From NCBI RefSeq assembly GCF_003144195.1, contig NW_020290059.1, forward strand, positions 35,342 through 99,341: a stretch of 64,000 nucleotides of DNA, written 5' to 3'. The notes under the pieces are model-generated. The model saw only the letters and a list, made by a program, of their open reading frames with translations. It was not told where the DNA came from and did not search any database. Positions 1 to 12,900 of this stretch are shown piece after piece. Position 1 is the first letter of the stretch. The number at the start of each line of letters is the position of its first letter. The translations under genes were made by a program, and so were the position numbers. This stretch comes from Ceraceosorus guamensis. Its lineage: Eukaryota; Basidiomycota; Exobasidiomycetes; Ceraceosorales; Ceraceosoraceae.

Positions 1-966
1 GATAAAGGGAGGCAAGATCCCCGACCTGAGCAATGCCCAAGACATAAGCTCTTACTTGCTCGGAAGAGGGGAGCGCGCAGGCTCTAGTGGAGCTAGCTCC
101 GGCTTCGAGACGGACGCCTCGTCGGCTGCAGGGTCAGACAGCGAAGCAGAGGATTCGGAGGTGGAAGAGGGCGCAATGGCGTCCAATCATGTCGAGCTGC
201 CCGCCAGGTATGTTGGTAGAGGAAATCTCGAAGGGCAGAAAAGAGCAGTCAGGCTCAAGGAATTGGGACCTCGGATCGAGCTGAAATGCATCAAGATTCA
301 GGAGGGCATCCCTGGTGCCGAGAGGAAAGGCGCCCCCCAAGGAAATGTGCTGTGGCACGACTATGGTGCGTTGCGTCGATGCTGTTTTACTTTTACCACT
401 TCCTGACATTGTGTCTTTGGTCGTATTCGCACCTTGCAGTCAAGAAAAGCGCTCAAGAAAAGCGTGCGGCTGCTAAAAGCAATGCAGAGAAGCAGTCGCT
501 TCGAGCGGCTCGACGGGCAGAGCAGGAAGCAAATGTGGAGCGCAAAAAGAAAGAGAAGGAAGGAAGGAGTCTGTCTGGGCGCAGAGGTGCTCGGGGTGCT
601 GAAGACGGCGAGGACGAATCAGATGAGAAGGCAGACGGTGCTAGTGGGTCGAACAGCGAGCAAGAAGAGCACGATGACGAATTCGCGTACGAGGACGCAC
701 ATGCTCCTGCAGATCAAGATTTGTTCGATGAGGAGGAGGATTTTGATGTGGATGAGGATGACCAGGTAGACGAAGAGGAGCAATTGGAGCTGGATGGAGA
801 TGACGATGAGGAGGATGACAGTGATTTGTCACCGATCGAGATCACCGGAGATTACAGCGATGAGAGCGATGAAGTGGAGGAGGAGGAGGAGGAGGAGCGA
901 CGCCCAAGCGCTCCGTTCAAGGCGCGAGTCAGCAAAGCGTCGAAGGCCAAGAGGCCCCGCACATAA
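1..966 (+). CDS. SSF1: Ssf1/Peter Pan-type Brix-domain ribosome biogenesis factor, 3' part
   Basis: This is the C-terminal part of a Brix-family protein; the 5' end lies outside the window. Known Ssf1/PPAN proteins bind pre-60S particles in the nucleolus and are needed for ITS2 processing. Exon A runs from base 2 in frame to 365. An intron at 366-439 (GTGCGT...TTGCAG) follows, then exon B from 440 to the TAA at 964-966. The sequence shows the end of the Brix domain, HVELPARYVGRGN, then AVRLKELGPRIEL and IKIQEG, which match the family signature. Across the splice it reads LWHDYVKKSAQEKRAA, also typical. The tail is lysine-rich and then strongly acidic (Asp/Glu runs), ending in a basic patch that could serve nucleolar localisation. 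I see no catalytic residues, as expected for an assembly factor. Family assignment is firm; the N-terminal Brix half cannot be checked. Confidence 0.88.
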
Positions 967-1791
967 TGTCAGACGATTCATCATCGGACGCGCCGAAATA
1001 CCACTACTGCCGTGCGATTTGGCCATCACTCAACACGTATGTGTTTCGGGCCCGCCTGCATGCGCCCATCAACGCATCTTTGAGCTTCGCAAGGCATTTT
1101 GCATCTGTTACCTGTTGTGAAGTGTTGGTGAAAGGCCTTGAGAGCAAGCATTGCAGCGAGTCGCTCGACGTTGCCTAGAAATGACGCTCGCGTGTCTTTC
1201 GAGCGGCTCCTGACTCGGGCTTGTCGCCCTGCCGGAATCAACTCGGCTCTGGTCTTTTGGCCCGTTGGGAATCCGTCCAATTTCTATGCTGGCTTCATTT
1301 AGTGCGTCCTCCAGTACTTGCTGAGACATTTCGATACAGATCTTCCTTCTCTGCCGATACGATCAAAGTCGGAATGTATTCACGATTCAAGATTCGTGAG
1401 CCAAAGGAAAAAGAGCCTCACGACTCGTCACGTGATGCACGGATGCTGGATGACCATGCAAGGTATTCACCTCGGCGGGCGGGGTCGCATGCACCGAATC
1501 AGATGCGAAAACGTAAAGCACACGCCTACGGCATTGTGATTGATGATTCAGCTTTGGCACCCCAACATTAGATCACGTTCGAGACTCATCAGCTTTCACG
1601 ATTCATCGCTGTGACAGTTCTTGCGCTTCAGGACTTGTTCTGGGCATTCGGGAAAGTGCAACGCAGATCGTTGCTCCTTGCCCTCATCCAGGACCAGCGC
1701 ATACATCCTATTCTTTTGCCTCTCTAAGCTTCGGTCCGGCCGGTTGAAGCGCTCGCGTTCGCCTCCGACCATCCAGATTGGAAGAGCAAGG
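967..1791. other. Intergenic region between SSF1 and the SUN-domain gene
   Basis: No supportable gene. The stretch holds a TCACGTGATG decamer at 1428-1437 (CACGTG core) and GATTC/GAATC-type words, for example the inverted pair TCACGA...TCGTGA at about 1379-1398. These probably belong to the promoter of the downstream SUN-domain gene. The open frame continues upstream of 1792 to about 1621 without an ATG, so the 5' end of that gene may include further spliced sequence here. Confidence 0.5.
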
Positions 1792-4700
1792 ATGCAGGGC
1801 CACTCAAAGGGATCTGCTTCCAGATCAAGCCATATCTGGTTCGGCGGAGGGAGGCACACAAGACATCCTCATGCTACATCATTTGCACAGACGCTCGCGG
1901 ACCACTGCTCGGACCCTGCCGAGTCGAGCGCCCTTCACGACAAGAAACTCCTGACTCCTCGCTGTCGTGCGTCGCAACTTCTTCGACCCCTGATCAATCT
2001 TGCGACTCCGGCCACCAAGTCAGCAGGCTCAAGCCTGCGCTATGCAGCGCTACCCCGAGCTATCTTTACGCTTGCTGTGCTATTGCTGTGTGCCCTGCCC
2101 GTTCGAGCACTGTTCGACCCTGGTGAGCCAATCAATTCAACCTCTGCCGGCAATTTTAAAGTCTCTGCTTCGAAAGGCGCCACCCCGGTCAACGCGCTGG
2201 CTCCTATGCGACATCAAGTAGGCGTGCCACCTGGCTGCAGACGAACGACTTCGCTGTTCAACGATATTTGCCCAGCTCCTAGCATCGACACTTCGCCTGC
2301 TACGGCTGCTCTTCGCTCAGAGCTTATTCTGTGTCCCCTGCCCAACGTCGAGCCTCTGGCGCCCGCAAAGGACGGCAAAGAACCCCAAGAAGGCCCAAAT
2401 TCAAGAGAGACCGTCTGGGCAGTGAGCGGAACTATCACGCTACCTGCTGGAGACGATCCTGAGGGCCTGGCCGGAGGTCAGTCGGGCTTGGATCAAGGTC
2501 CTAAGCCCAGCTTGGCTCGTATTGCGGCTCCGGATGCCGAGGGAGTCTCCCGTGACGAGGCTCATGCTGAGGAATTCATGCCTGAGGAAGGAGCGGAAGG
2601 ATACTGGCGGCATGTGGGGGGCAGTGCGGTCTGGGTCCCTGCCTCGCAGAGTACCGCACGTCGAGACCCGACGGCAACACCGCAAGCTCCTCGCTCAGAT
2701 GTCTGGCCTACAGACACGATGTCACGAAGCGCGAGCTCGAGCTTGGACGCCACTGCAGGTTCGGAGCAGCAAGCATACAGCGACTGGAGCAAGAGCGTTG
2801 GGGGAGAGGGCAGCGATACCTGGTTGTCGTTTGCGGCTTGGAGAAAAGCTCACGAGGAAGCAGCTGCCAAGGAGAGGGAAGATGCTAGAAAGGCTGCCAA
2901 GACGGCGAAGAGCCGAACGACCAGTGCGTTGCCTGCGCAAGACCCACCTGGAACTCAGCGCACAACAACGAACGCTTCGCATGCCTCAACACTCGCGACG
3001 TCTGCCACCTCGGCGATCCCGAGCGCTGGTACTGTTTCCCGGAATCCGCGAGCTGACAGCCAAGCGCAGAAGGCCGAAGTTCACGATGAATACCGTGCTC
3101 AGCCAATGAATAGGACCACAGAGCACGCGCCCTTCGACGGATCCCCGGCAGCAATGCCGACTTTTTCGGGTATTCTGCCACGCCCGTCATCGCCAGATGG
3201 CGGGGCATTACCCGCTGTGGGCAATCCGGCAGCTCAATTAGCAACTCTGAAACATCGATGGAACTTTGCTTCCCTTGATTGTGCAGCTGTAGTTCATCGG
3301 TCGAACCCTTCGGCAAAATTCGCGAGCAGCATTTTGAGCGACAAGAAGGATCGCTATATGCTGTCGCCCTGCCCGGGAGTGAAACGTCAGGATCAGCCGG
3401 CCGCCTCGGCGAAGGGCGAAAGCCAGTTCGTGATAGTGGAGCTCTGTGATGAAATCAGCATCGACACCATCGTCATGGCCAACTTTGAATTCTTTAGCAG
3501 AATGTTCAAGCGGTTCAGAGTTCGAGTTGCGAGGAAATTGTACGATCGAGACGAAGATTGGGTAGACATTGGTTCTTTTAGAGCGAGAAATGTTCGAGGT
3601 TTGCAAGTGAGTGACAAGTCCACTGACATTACGAAAATGACCCGGATCTGACTTGCATGACATCATCTACGTCTACATAGGTGTTCAACACTGTGCAGCC
3701 CCGCTCCGAGGCTCGATTCTTCCGCTACCTTCGGATTGACTTCCTCGAGCACTACGGCTCCGAATTCTACTGTCCGGTCTCATTGCTGAGGGTTTATGGA
3801 CTTACGCAAATGGACGATTACATCAGAGAAGAAGAAGAGATGCGTCGCGAGAAGGAACGCGAAGATGCTGGCATTTTTGCAGACGCCGACGTTGAGCAGG
3901 AAGAGCAAGAAACATCCCAAATCGCTAGCTCCGAGGACGAAGCTAGTCAGCTTCCCTCGTGGCGTGGAGGCGCTAATTTCGAGCCTGAGGTGGTGGCAAA
4001 ACACCCGGCTTTTACTCCATCGACTCGGGAGACCACAATAGCCGGCAGACCGGATACCTCCGCGGCTGCTGGCGGCACGTCCGAGTCGAAATCTTCTCAG
4101 CCAGGCACGACAAGTCCGATGCACCTGTCGAATAGCTTGGTCGCCCCTCAATCGACACCCCGTAAAGAGTCTTCAGACCCACTCGAAACTCTCAACTTAT
4201 CGCCCCACTTTCATGAGGATGCGTCAAGCCCCAATATGACCATCGCTTCTGGCAATGGTGAGCACAATTTGACTGCCTCCGGCAATGTTAGCAGCGAGTC
4301 ATCGGCAGAAGCCGAAGCAATTGCGAGCTTGCCGTCTCACACGAGGATAGGAGACCGAGACGTCACTGAAGTCGCTCAGAAAGCTGCTTCTACCGAGCAA
4401 AGTCGGTTGTTCTCCTCTACGGCGATGGCTGCGTCCGAAACGGCTTCAGACAAGCACGCAGTGCCTGTCGAAGCTAGCCAGCAGCGAAGCCAGGCGGAGA
4501 CAGTTTCAATCGCCTCGGGCCTCTCGAACGTAAGCTCTTTGCCAGCCACTTCGACAGAAGCTGAAATTTGCTCAACGAGTTCCGACGATGCGTCTGCGAC
4601 TTCGACGCCGCCGAACGCTGCAGCGGCGCTTCCGCGATCTCCGGCGCAATTGCAGTCAGAGGTCGGCGATGCCGTCTCTTCGTCCCACTCGGCGCCGCAC

Positions 4701-6899
4701 GGCACAGAGTCAGCTTCGCACAGGCTAGCTGCTTCGAGTGCGTCTAGATCTGAAGTCGTAGCAGGCGGCGAGCCGGCGCTAGCAGGCCCGACAGGCGAGA
4801 GTCCGCCTCCGGTCTCCTCACAGGGTACGTCGTCCATGTCGACTGCAGCAGCCTCTCCATCTGTGTCAGCAGAGACAAGTGGTCCCATGAACGTGGGTGC
4901 AGGTGCCAGCAATGGTAGAAGCGGCCCACCACCAAATGGTAACCATGGAGGTGGAGGAAGCGGAGGGGGTAGCGAGAGCATTTACAGAACCATTACCAAG
5001 CGATTGAATGCGCTCGAGGCCAACGCCACGCTCTCCCTGCAGTACATTGAGCACAGCACGCAAATGCTGAGAGATGTCTTCGCTCGGATGGAGCGGCGGC
5101 AGGAGGAGCGAATGGGCGAAATGCTTAGAGCTCTGAACGCGAGCAATTGGAGGCAAATTGAGGGCCTCAAACGCCGCCAGCAGGTCGACCTCCAGCAAGC
5201 CATCTTCGAATTTGATGTGCATCGCCAGCAGGTGGATGCGGAGCGAGGTAGACTGGTGGCGGAAATGCACGTACTCGCCAATGAGGTCCTGCAGGAGAAG
5301 CGCTTCGGCATTGTTCAGCTCATGCTGTTGCTATGCCTCTTTGTGATTATGGCTTTCACACGCGGATCCAGCGCTGCTGCTCCCCTCATCCATTCTGGCC
5401 TTGCTCGCTTGGGCGGAAACACACCAATTGCCCTTCAGAAGCGGCTAGGTCTGCACTCTCCGCTGACCTTGACTCCTAGGCGAAGTGCTTCAAGGCAAGC
5501 GCAAATTTCACCAGCCAACGTCAGCGATCCAAAGCAAGAGCGCCCAGATCGCCAATCCACAAATGACGTTTCAGATACGTTCAAAGCCAGATCGCACCGC
5601 GATCGACCCCTGCTGCACGCTGTACAAAGCCTCGCGCACGGCACCAAGGGAACTGGGCGCCACTTGGTGAATCGCCGCCTGCCTGGCCGCACAGTGGTGT
5701 CAGCTGGTCTGAAAGCTGATGGTGGGCGCCCCAAATCAGAGGACCAGCGACGATCAATTCCCCCATCTGCTGTTCCAGTGCGCAAGACAACGAACGATAT
5801 TTACCAAAGAGGTGCGCGAAAGCGACCTGATCTTGGCGTCGAAATCCCGTCATCCGCCGGCTTTGCGGAGATGTCACGAGAAGAGCTCAGGGCTTGGCTC
5901 GAGTATTTGTCGCCCGGCTCGTCACCTGCGCGCGAGATGCGTACACGAGTCAGCAATGAGGCATTCGAAACGCTCAGTCAAGCTTTGGCATCCAAGACTG
6001 CACCCTTCGATGCTCCCGCTACAGCTCCGGCCACCGATCGCGCCTTCCACCACAGCGCCCAGCCAAGCACCAGCTTTCTGCATGCAGACCGACCAGAAGC
6101 CGAGACTCGTGTGTCGAACGACGAAACCTTCTCCTCTGACTGGGGAACGGAACGCTCCGAAGACGAATCCACTGCAGAATCGCTTTCGGACGCCCCGAAC
6201 GACAAAGCGGTCTCCCAACAACATTCGTCGGCGGATGGCAGCGCGATGGTCGCGCCTAAGCGGAAGCCATCAAAAGTGTTCGAGCGCAGCGACACGTTGA
6301 CGTTGGATAATGCACGCTTCGTCCCGGATAATGTTTTGCCACCATCTGCTGCGCTGCCTGGCCGGTCCACACCGACCGAGCAGGTTGCTAATTTGTCGCT
6401 CGAGGGCTCAGCCTCTAGTCCTTTCAAGTCCGCCCTCGGCTCGCATCGAGCGCCACTCTCCAGAGCGAGCGTGCCACTCTCGACGTGGCCCAAATCTCTT
6501 GGTAGCCCATATCTTCCAGCAGAGTCTGACGCCGACGACGAAGAGGTCGGCGCGGAAAGTCTGCACTGGACCGAAGTGCGACGATCTCGGTCCATCAGCA
6601 ATCGCAAAAGCAACGCCAGGCCGAACAGTGCTCACTCACAGCGCGGTGGTCACATCACGTCTTCATCTCCTCCTTCGTCACAGTCGGTATCCGCATCCGG
6701 CGTCACTACGCCAAACGGGACCTGTGGGCGGATTAATCACGCACTCGGAGGGTCCTCATTTATGTCTGCGTCGGTCAGCTCGCGCACACCCCAACGAGTG
6801 GCGTCGCCTTTCTCGACGGCTCGTCACCAATCTGCGCACGAAAATCATGACGCTGCAGCACTTGCTACTCCTCCCTTATCACCCTCACCTGCTCGCTAG
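1792..6899 (+). CDS. SLP1: SUN-like domain ER/nuclear-envelope membrane protein (Slp1/SUCO family)
   Basis: Two exons (1792-3606 and 3681-6899, phase-0 intron) give about 1,677 residues. Known Slp1/SUCO proteins are ER membrane SUN-like proteins; yeast Slp1 with Emp65 protects soluble ER proteins from degradation. A hydrophobic segment at about residues 86-106, ending PVRALFDPG, looks like a signal peptide or anchor. The SUN-like domain spans about 480-655: it opens RWNFASLDCAAVVH, includes VIVELCDEISIDTIVMANFE and FSRMFKRFRV, and finishes RFFRYLRIDFLEHYGSEFYC with LLRVYGL. The intron splits the domain. A low-complexity Ser/Thr/Glu linker follows. Next come a coiled coil (about 1038-1145) and a transmembrane helix at about 1146-1168 (VQLMLLLCLFVIMAF). 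The tail is a long disordered basic/Ser-rich region of about 500 residues. ATG 1792 is the first in-frame ATG, but it puts 85 residues before the signal segment, so the start may be wrong. Confidence 0.85.
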
Positions 6900-7793
6900 A
6901 CCTGCATAGGCCGGTAGCAGTAAGCGAATTTCGCTACAACGATTCCAATTCAAATGGAAGCACATTTGGACTCATTCATGTCACCGGTCACGAAGAAATA
7001 TTTATGGTGTGTCAATAGACGTATTGGCCCGAGATGGGACGCTTGGCGTCAGACTGGATCGACCAGGCGAGGCGCACGCAGCGTAAGCAGGCGCCAAGGC
7101 GCTAAATTGCGAATTGGGTGGGCGGCTTGCAACCGTGCGGGTCTGCGCGCGCACCTTCTGGCCTTCCCGCATCATCTCGTATACGCGCCACCGACCCCAG
7201 CACGCCCTGCGCACGCGTGAGTGGTTGTGTCGTCGTGTTCTGCGTATATTGTAGGTGCACTGTGCTACACAATACACTCGCTGACAGCGATCGGGTGGTC
7301 AAAAAAGCTGCATGCTGCCTCGTGTTCTCCAGTTGGCTGCCCGAATTGCGCCGTGCGGGCGCTGATAGGCGCCTTGGCGGCACGAAAGAGAGGAGTGGTG
7401 GAGGATGGTAGACTTCTCACACATTTTGCCACCTGTGGCCAAACACATGCTCAAAATCCAGACGTCGCGCGCCCTTCAAATAAGGGCGCCCTATGGCCCG
7501 TCTGCTCACCCCCACCTTCGACACGCTTACCTGCTTCTGCGACGTCTTGTGGCTCCTCGGGCCATTCCTCTCTCTCTCTTCTTACACTTTTCGAAGCTGG
7601 TCTTCGGTGAGGTTGTCGAGCTTTCTTTTCCTTGACTCCATCTGACTTTGGGCATTGCATTCAGTCGCTTCTCGTTATTAGGCTGGTCCTACTGCCGCGC
7701 TTTTCTGCCTTTTCAGGTTCTGTCCTGGTCACTATCATCAACGGTGCCCTCTTTGGCAAATTACTGCAAAGTCCGGTACGGCAGCCTGGCATC
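6900..7793. other. Intergenic region
   Basis: No gene found. The short open frames on both strands have no recognisable content. The segment from about 7550 is pyrimidine-rich (TCTCTCTCTCTTCTTACAC) and lies 200-250 bases before the ATG of the next gene. That is typical of a fungal core promoter or 5' leader. Confidence 0.45.
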
Positions 7794-10700
7794 ATGAAGG
7801 TCTCAAATGCCGCTGCAGCTGTGCTCATGAGCACTGCTGGCATCGCTCGCACCGTCAATGCGGCACCTCTACCGGCAGATGATTTCTCAGGACACCACTC
7901 TTCAGTGCGTATGCTCCAAGACTCCACTGAATTCTTAACTTTCGTGCTGATCGGCACTTTGCGTGCGTGGGCCACACAGACCACTTTGTCGGCTCGACAG
8001 CCGTCCACAAAGGAGCAAATTCCAGTTCAAATTTTACAGGTTAGTACGCGCTCAGTTGCATTCGTTTCCAAACGCAATGCGAATTATGTGGTGGGATGGG
8101 CGAGACGAGAGGTTGGGCATCTCGACTTGGCACAGGACACCGGAACGATCCAACGGTACAACGCGTCTGGCTCGATCGAAACTTCGACGTCTCACGACAC
8201 CATGGGAGAGGTCTTGCAGCGTCGCGTCTTCCCTGAGGCCCTGGAAGACGCTGCTACCATCCTGAACAAGATCAAAGGCAAAGAAAAGGTCTTGGCACCG
8301 AGCACATCGGGTACCAGATCAGAGCCAACGACGCCGACTGGAGGCACACTTTACCGCCATCCCGCTCCTCTGCCCGGTCCAGTGCGTATCTTGGAAAAGG
8401 CGCACACCTTTCCTCCGAGTACGCAAATTCCGCGACACGGTACCACTTGGGACACCACCCCACTCGACTCTCCGCGCACTCCCATCGCGGAGAAGGGTCA
8501 AAGTCACTCGAGCAATCCTTTCATCAGCCCAAGTCCATCTCCAGCTCGCGCAAAATCACCTGATCATACGCGCGAGCTCCCTCCGAGCGAGCATGCGCAT
8601 GCCGAGACCAAGCCGGCAACCGTCGTCCATACCTCGGTCGACAAGCCCAGGGTAGATGGTGGTGTAAGTGTGAGTTGCGTGTTGTTGTCGATCTTGCCGA
8701 AATTGACGCTTGATCTGCTTGTAACTCACAGGTGCGTAGGTGCTGGCATTTGGCCTGTACCACCACATGGCATTCTGGCTTCCCTTTGTCCTCCCAACGA
8801 ACCCGCGGTGTGGCCTCATTTTCACGAAAAAGTCGCTGACACTTTCTGATCTCTTTTCCCACTCTCTGGCGTGGCGCGCTGAAACGAATCCCGATCTCGG
8901 CACACGAATACAGGTGCGCGCTCCGCTTGCAAAGTCCCGCTTTTCGTGGTACATAGATGAGGCAGTGAAGTTGGAGAAGGGGAAAAATCCCACTCGTCCC
9001 TACACTCCGGGCGAGAATCAGTTCGGGAATGCCGTCAAAGATGTCATCTACAAAAATCGAAAGGAGAAAGCGCTTGCCAAAGCCAGAGCGGGCAAACATC
9101 CATGGATCATGGGTTCGCTCGGCTTAATGGCGGGATTGCTCACTCCTGGCCTGATCAAGGCCCACACCGGCTACACTGTCACGCCCAAAGACATTGAAAA
9201 GGCGGAGGAAAAGAAGGAAAAGGCAGATGAGCGCAAAGCTGAAGCTGAAGCGCAGGGCGCTGTGGCCAAGCGGTCATTGCAAGATGCTGCGTTCCTCGAT
9301 TCGGTGTCTTGGCTCCAGGTGAGCTCCAGATCGCCATGCACAGGAATCGCTAACATGATCACCTCACCACCCCTTTTCTCCTTCGGCAATCGTAGGCGCG
9401 TGAGCCTCAACTCGGCAGAGCTGCCAGTCTTTGGCAAAAGGCTGCTCACCAAGTGACTGGGCAGCTCAGAGCTGCAAAGGGACTCGACGCAATCGGCGCA
9501 GGCGCACACGCGCACGGGCATTTGCCAGGCCACCATGCTGGGGGCGGCTTCGGACCATCCTTTTCGATGCACCCTGGTCACGGTACCACCAACATTCACA
9601 TTCACAGCGGCGGTGGCACAGCTGGCCTTGCAGCGGCTGAAGAGAGGCTGCTCGGCGCTGCTCACCTTAATCCAGCTGTGCCCGCGAAAGGTAAGAAACG
9701 CAGCAAGCTGCCGATCATCGGCGCAGCTCTGGGCGGTGGTGCTCTCGTGTACGGCATCACCAAGATGGGAGAGAAGGGCCACGACCAAAAGGTCGCTCAA
9801 GACGCCGCCGAAGCTCAAATGCAGCAGGACGATGAGGCGTACAAGGCACAACAAGACGAAGCGGCCAAGCAGCAGCAACAACAAGCTCCGGCAGCGGCAG
9901 CTGCGTATCCCGCGTCTTATCCAGCCGATCCTGGCTATGCCTACGCGGACCCAGCCGCTACGACGCCGGCACCAGCACCAACGACACCGGCACCAAGCGG
10001 TAATGGCGGCGGCAAAGGCAAGTCGACACCACAGAGACGTTCTTTGATTGAGGTGAGCAGTTTGGACAGGAGGAGCTATGATGTCGGCGGGGGATTCGTG
10101 CCCGTAGAGCGCAGGGGCTTGGCTTCCGCTGGAGAGGAAGCGATCAGGCTGGTGCACGTCGGGCACGACGAAAGATGGGGCCCCCATTTTCGCACCGAGA
10201 AGATGACGCCGAGCACAGAGGAGGCCCGCGGTCGCGGGCTATCTAGAGCTATTTCGTTTCGCACTCCTGCCCGCACGGCCTCGCTCTCCCCCGAGCCGCT
10301 TCTCCGCAAGACGCCACGCCAGGCTTCTGGCGGCGACTTCTTGTCGGCGCACTCGTCTCCTTTCATGACTCCGGAGCGCGTGCAGACGAGGCCTGCTGTG
10401 GGCAACGAAGTCGTGAGCAACGGCGTGGCTCGCCACTCGGAGATCGAAGAGGCAGCCTCGGTGCCCGCAGTAGCTCAGAACATCAAGCACGAGGGGGAAT
10501 CGACGCAGGTGCAGGTGAAGCCAGGCGGAGAGCAGATAGCGGAGCATCACGAGCATAAAACCGTTGCTGATGCAGCAACAGAGCGAGAGCAAAGCACCGA
10601 GGTGTCCAAGGTCGAGAAAGGAGCATCGGCGTCGGAGCACTCAGATGTCAAAAAGAAGAAGAAGAAGCTGCCTTGGAAGAGCATGCTCGTTGGCGGTGCT

Positions 10701-11836
10701 GCCGGTCTTTACATCTCGAGGCGAGACCTGCACGAATCACTGCAAGACTCTTTCCCAATGTCTGGAGCATCGGCTGAGCTCGCGCTTCATCCTCGGACCA
10801 CACCGCAGGGCGATCATGAGGACAAGGTCATGCTGCTGTCGAAGCGCACGTCCAGCGAGGGGTTCGATCAGCAGCAATTGGCAGCTAGAGATGGTGCTGA
10901 AGCGCCGGCGAGCCATGCGCCGAAGCAGCCGAGTGAGACTGTGCACCCTGCGGTGTTCTACAGCGCAGACAAGCACGAGTCTCCGACCGAAGTTGGCAAA
11001 CATGCACCGTCGACGGCGCATTCGAACATTGCGCCGAATTGGGGACAATGGCCAGGGCAGCACGTGGGTCGGGCGGAGGAGTATGAGGCCTTGGTCAGAG
11101 ATCATCCCAAGAGCAACGTGGCTCAAATGGGCTACATTCCGTCGCGCTACAACTTTGAAAGAATCAACTCCAAGTCGGAGCCCTTTCAGAAATTCGCCAC
11201 GCTTGCCGGTGATGCCGTCAGGCACGAGCAGTCGGCCAAGCCAAAATTGGGCGGCTCTTTTGGCGGCAAGGGCTTGGCTTTGGCGCTAGTTGGTGGCGGC
11301 ATCGTTGGTGGTCTATTGTCCTTACCTCGTCCTGACAAACGCTCCGTGCAGGACATTGACTTGGACCGGGGATTGTTGCAGGCCAGATCGACGGTCGATC
11401 GCCTAGCGGCGCGTTCCAGCGCATTCTCTACGACATCCGACGATGCAGCCTACTATATCGTTCCTCGCACGGTGAGTGTAGCGACGACGGCACGAGGTTG
11501 TTTAGATTTGCTTTGATTGTTCTGACTCGCTCGCATTCCGAACGGCAGTCCAACGAATACTCTGCACCCGCATCAAACGTGAGAAATTATCCGGAGAATG
11601 TTCAGTGGCAGGGTGCAGGTGGAGCTATGCTGATGAGGAGAGGGGTCAGCAGGGATGTCGAGCTTCCTGTCCACTTACGTCGTCGCGGTCCCCAAACAGT
11701 CTTCATAGAAGGTTCCAGCATGGGAAGGGCGATTTGGCAAGCAAGGTCTAACGGTGGTGCGCCAGCGGACATTGGGCGAGGTCATGTCACTTTGGCGCGA
11801 AGGGACGAGCACGTCAAGCATACGGCCGATAGTTAG
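7794..11836 (+). CDS. Unknown secretory-pathway protein with four Gly-rich hydrophobic segments and dibasic sites
   Basis: I do not recognise this family. The model has exons 7794-7904, 7980-8039, 8136-8663, 8740-9318, 9396-11471 and 11549-11836, all phase-0 joins, about 1,213 residues. The N-terminus (MKVSNAAAAVLMSTAGIA, then VNAAPLPADD) is a good signal peptide. The body is low-complexity (Ala, Gly, His, Gln, Pro). It carries four glycine-rich hydrophobic stretches, each just after a basic patch, at about residues 355-375, 530-550, 850-865 and 1050-1070; cores include MGSLGLMAGLL, IIGAALGGGALVYGI, MLVGGAAGLYI and LALVGGGIVGGLL. Dibasic motifs, several followed by a related word, recur: AKRSLQD, QRRSLIE, SKRTSSE, DKRSVQD, SRRDLHE, ERRGLAS. 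These resemble Kex2 sites, but processing is inference. The splice pattern in the first three introns and in 8740-8911 is the least sure part. Confidence 0.6.
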
Positions 11837-12900
11837 TGTTGATTTGAAAGGGGCTGCGCAGGATGATCATCTCACCCCGCCACGGTGCCGCATCCTTACA
11901 GCACCCGCCGAAACGATCCAACGCGTCCGTAATTTCGAGCACAACGTGAGTCGTGACAGAATGCAAGAATAAGAGCACCTTGAGCTGAATTTGGGGATCG
12001 CTCCCCTTGCGCAGTTGTTGACTGAACTGAAGATTCGCATCAAGCGATGGGTTCGAATGACTGGTGCAGGTCTCCATTGGATTGGCGGACGGCTGGACAA
12101 TTTGACAAGTCACCCCAGTCGACTATACGTTCCTGGACCGCCTCTAGAGATCACGCAGGGGCAAAAACGTGCCGATACTAGATCTTGAAGACTACGAACG
12201 CTCTTGGCCTCCTAATCAGCTGTGCGTAGCCTGCCCTGTCATCTCTTGCCTGACAAAGATAATTCTTTCAATTCGTGCGACTGTGTTTTCGGGTCGTGGC
12301 GAGTCGTGTGCGAGCGAGCGAGAGGTCTGTCAAGCGTTCGGCGGGCGTGCTGGGAAGCAAGTAAAAGCCTCACACACGACGCTGGAGGCGAGACATGCGT
12401 AAAGCTTGGAGTCTTATCGGACGCGCGCGTACCGTTTGAGCACACGACCTGAATCGTGACCCCGCTCCATGTCGGACATGATGAAGAGGGTAGCGTTTTC
12501 GAGTCCGTCTGGTGTACAGCATCTCTCTGTGATCGACGTCGCGACTCTAAAAAGAATGGCAGGCCCTTTACGGCGTTCTGACTCGCCTTTTACTTTCGCA
12601 AGGACTCGTCCACTGCTTTAAAAGCCATGGCAAGACTTTTTGCTGCGATATCTTCTTTTCTCGTCGCGCGCACGCCAAGATCTGCAAATACTTCCCTCAT
12701 CATTGACGCGCGGCACTTGCAGCGACGTTTGCAATTCACGATTTATGGGAGTCATTGTGCCCGAGCTTCAAATTTCGGGAGCACAGCTGTTGCAGAATGC
12801 GCGCCAGCTCAGATGCCACCCAAAGAAGTTGGACTGCGAGAGGATCCCAAGCGTCTGCTCACTTGCGCGTCTTGCTTTGCCGACGTCGCAAATGAGACCG
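11837..12900. other. Intergenic region, no gene recognised
   Basis: Only short unconvincing frames are present. One at 12627-12914 begins with an ATG but has no family signature and no plausible splice extension. I see no tRNA or other RNA gene. This marks the start of the gene-poor island that extends to about 17.1 kb. Confidence 0.4.
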
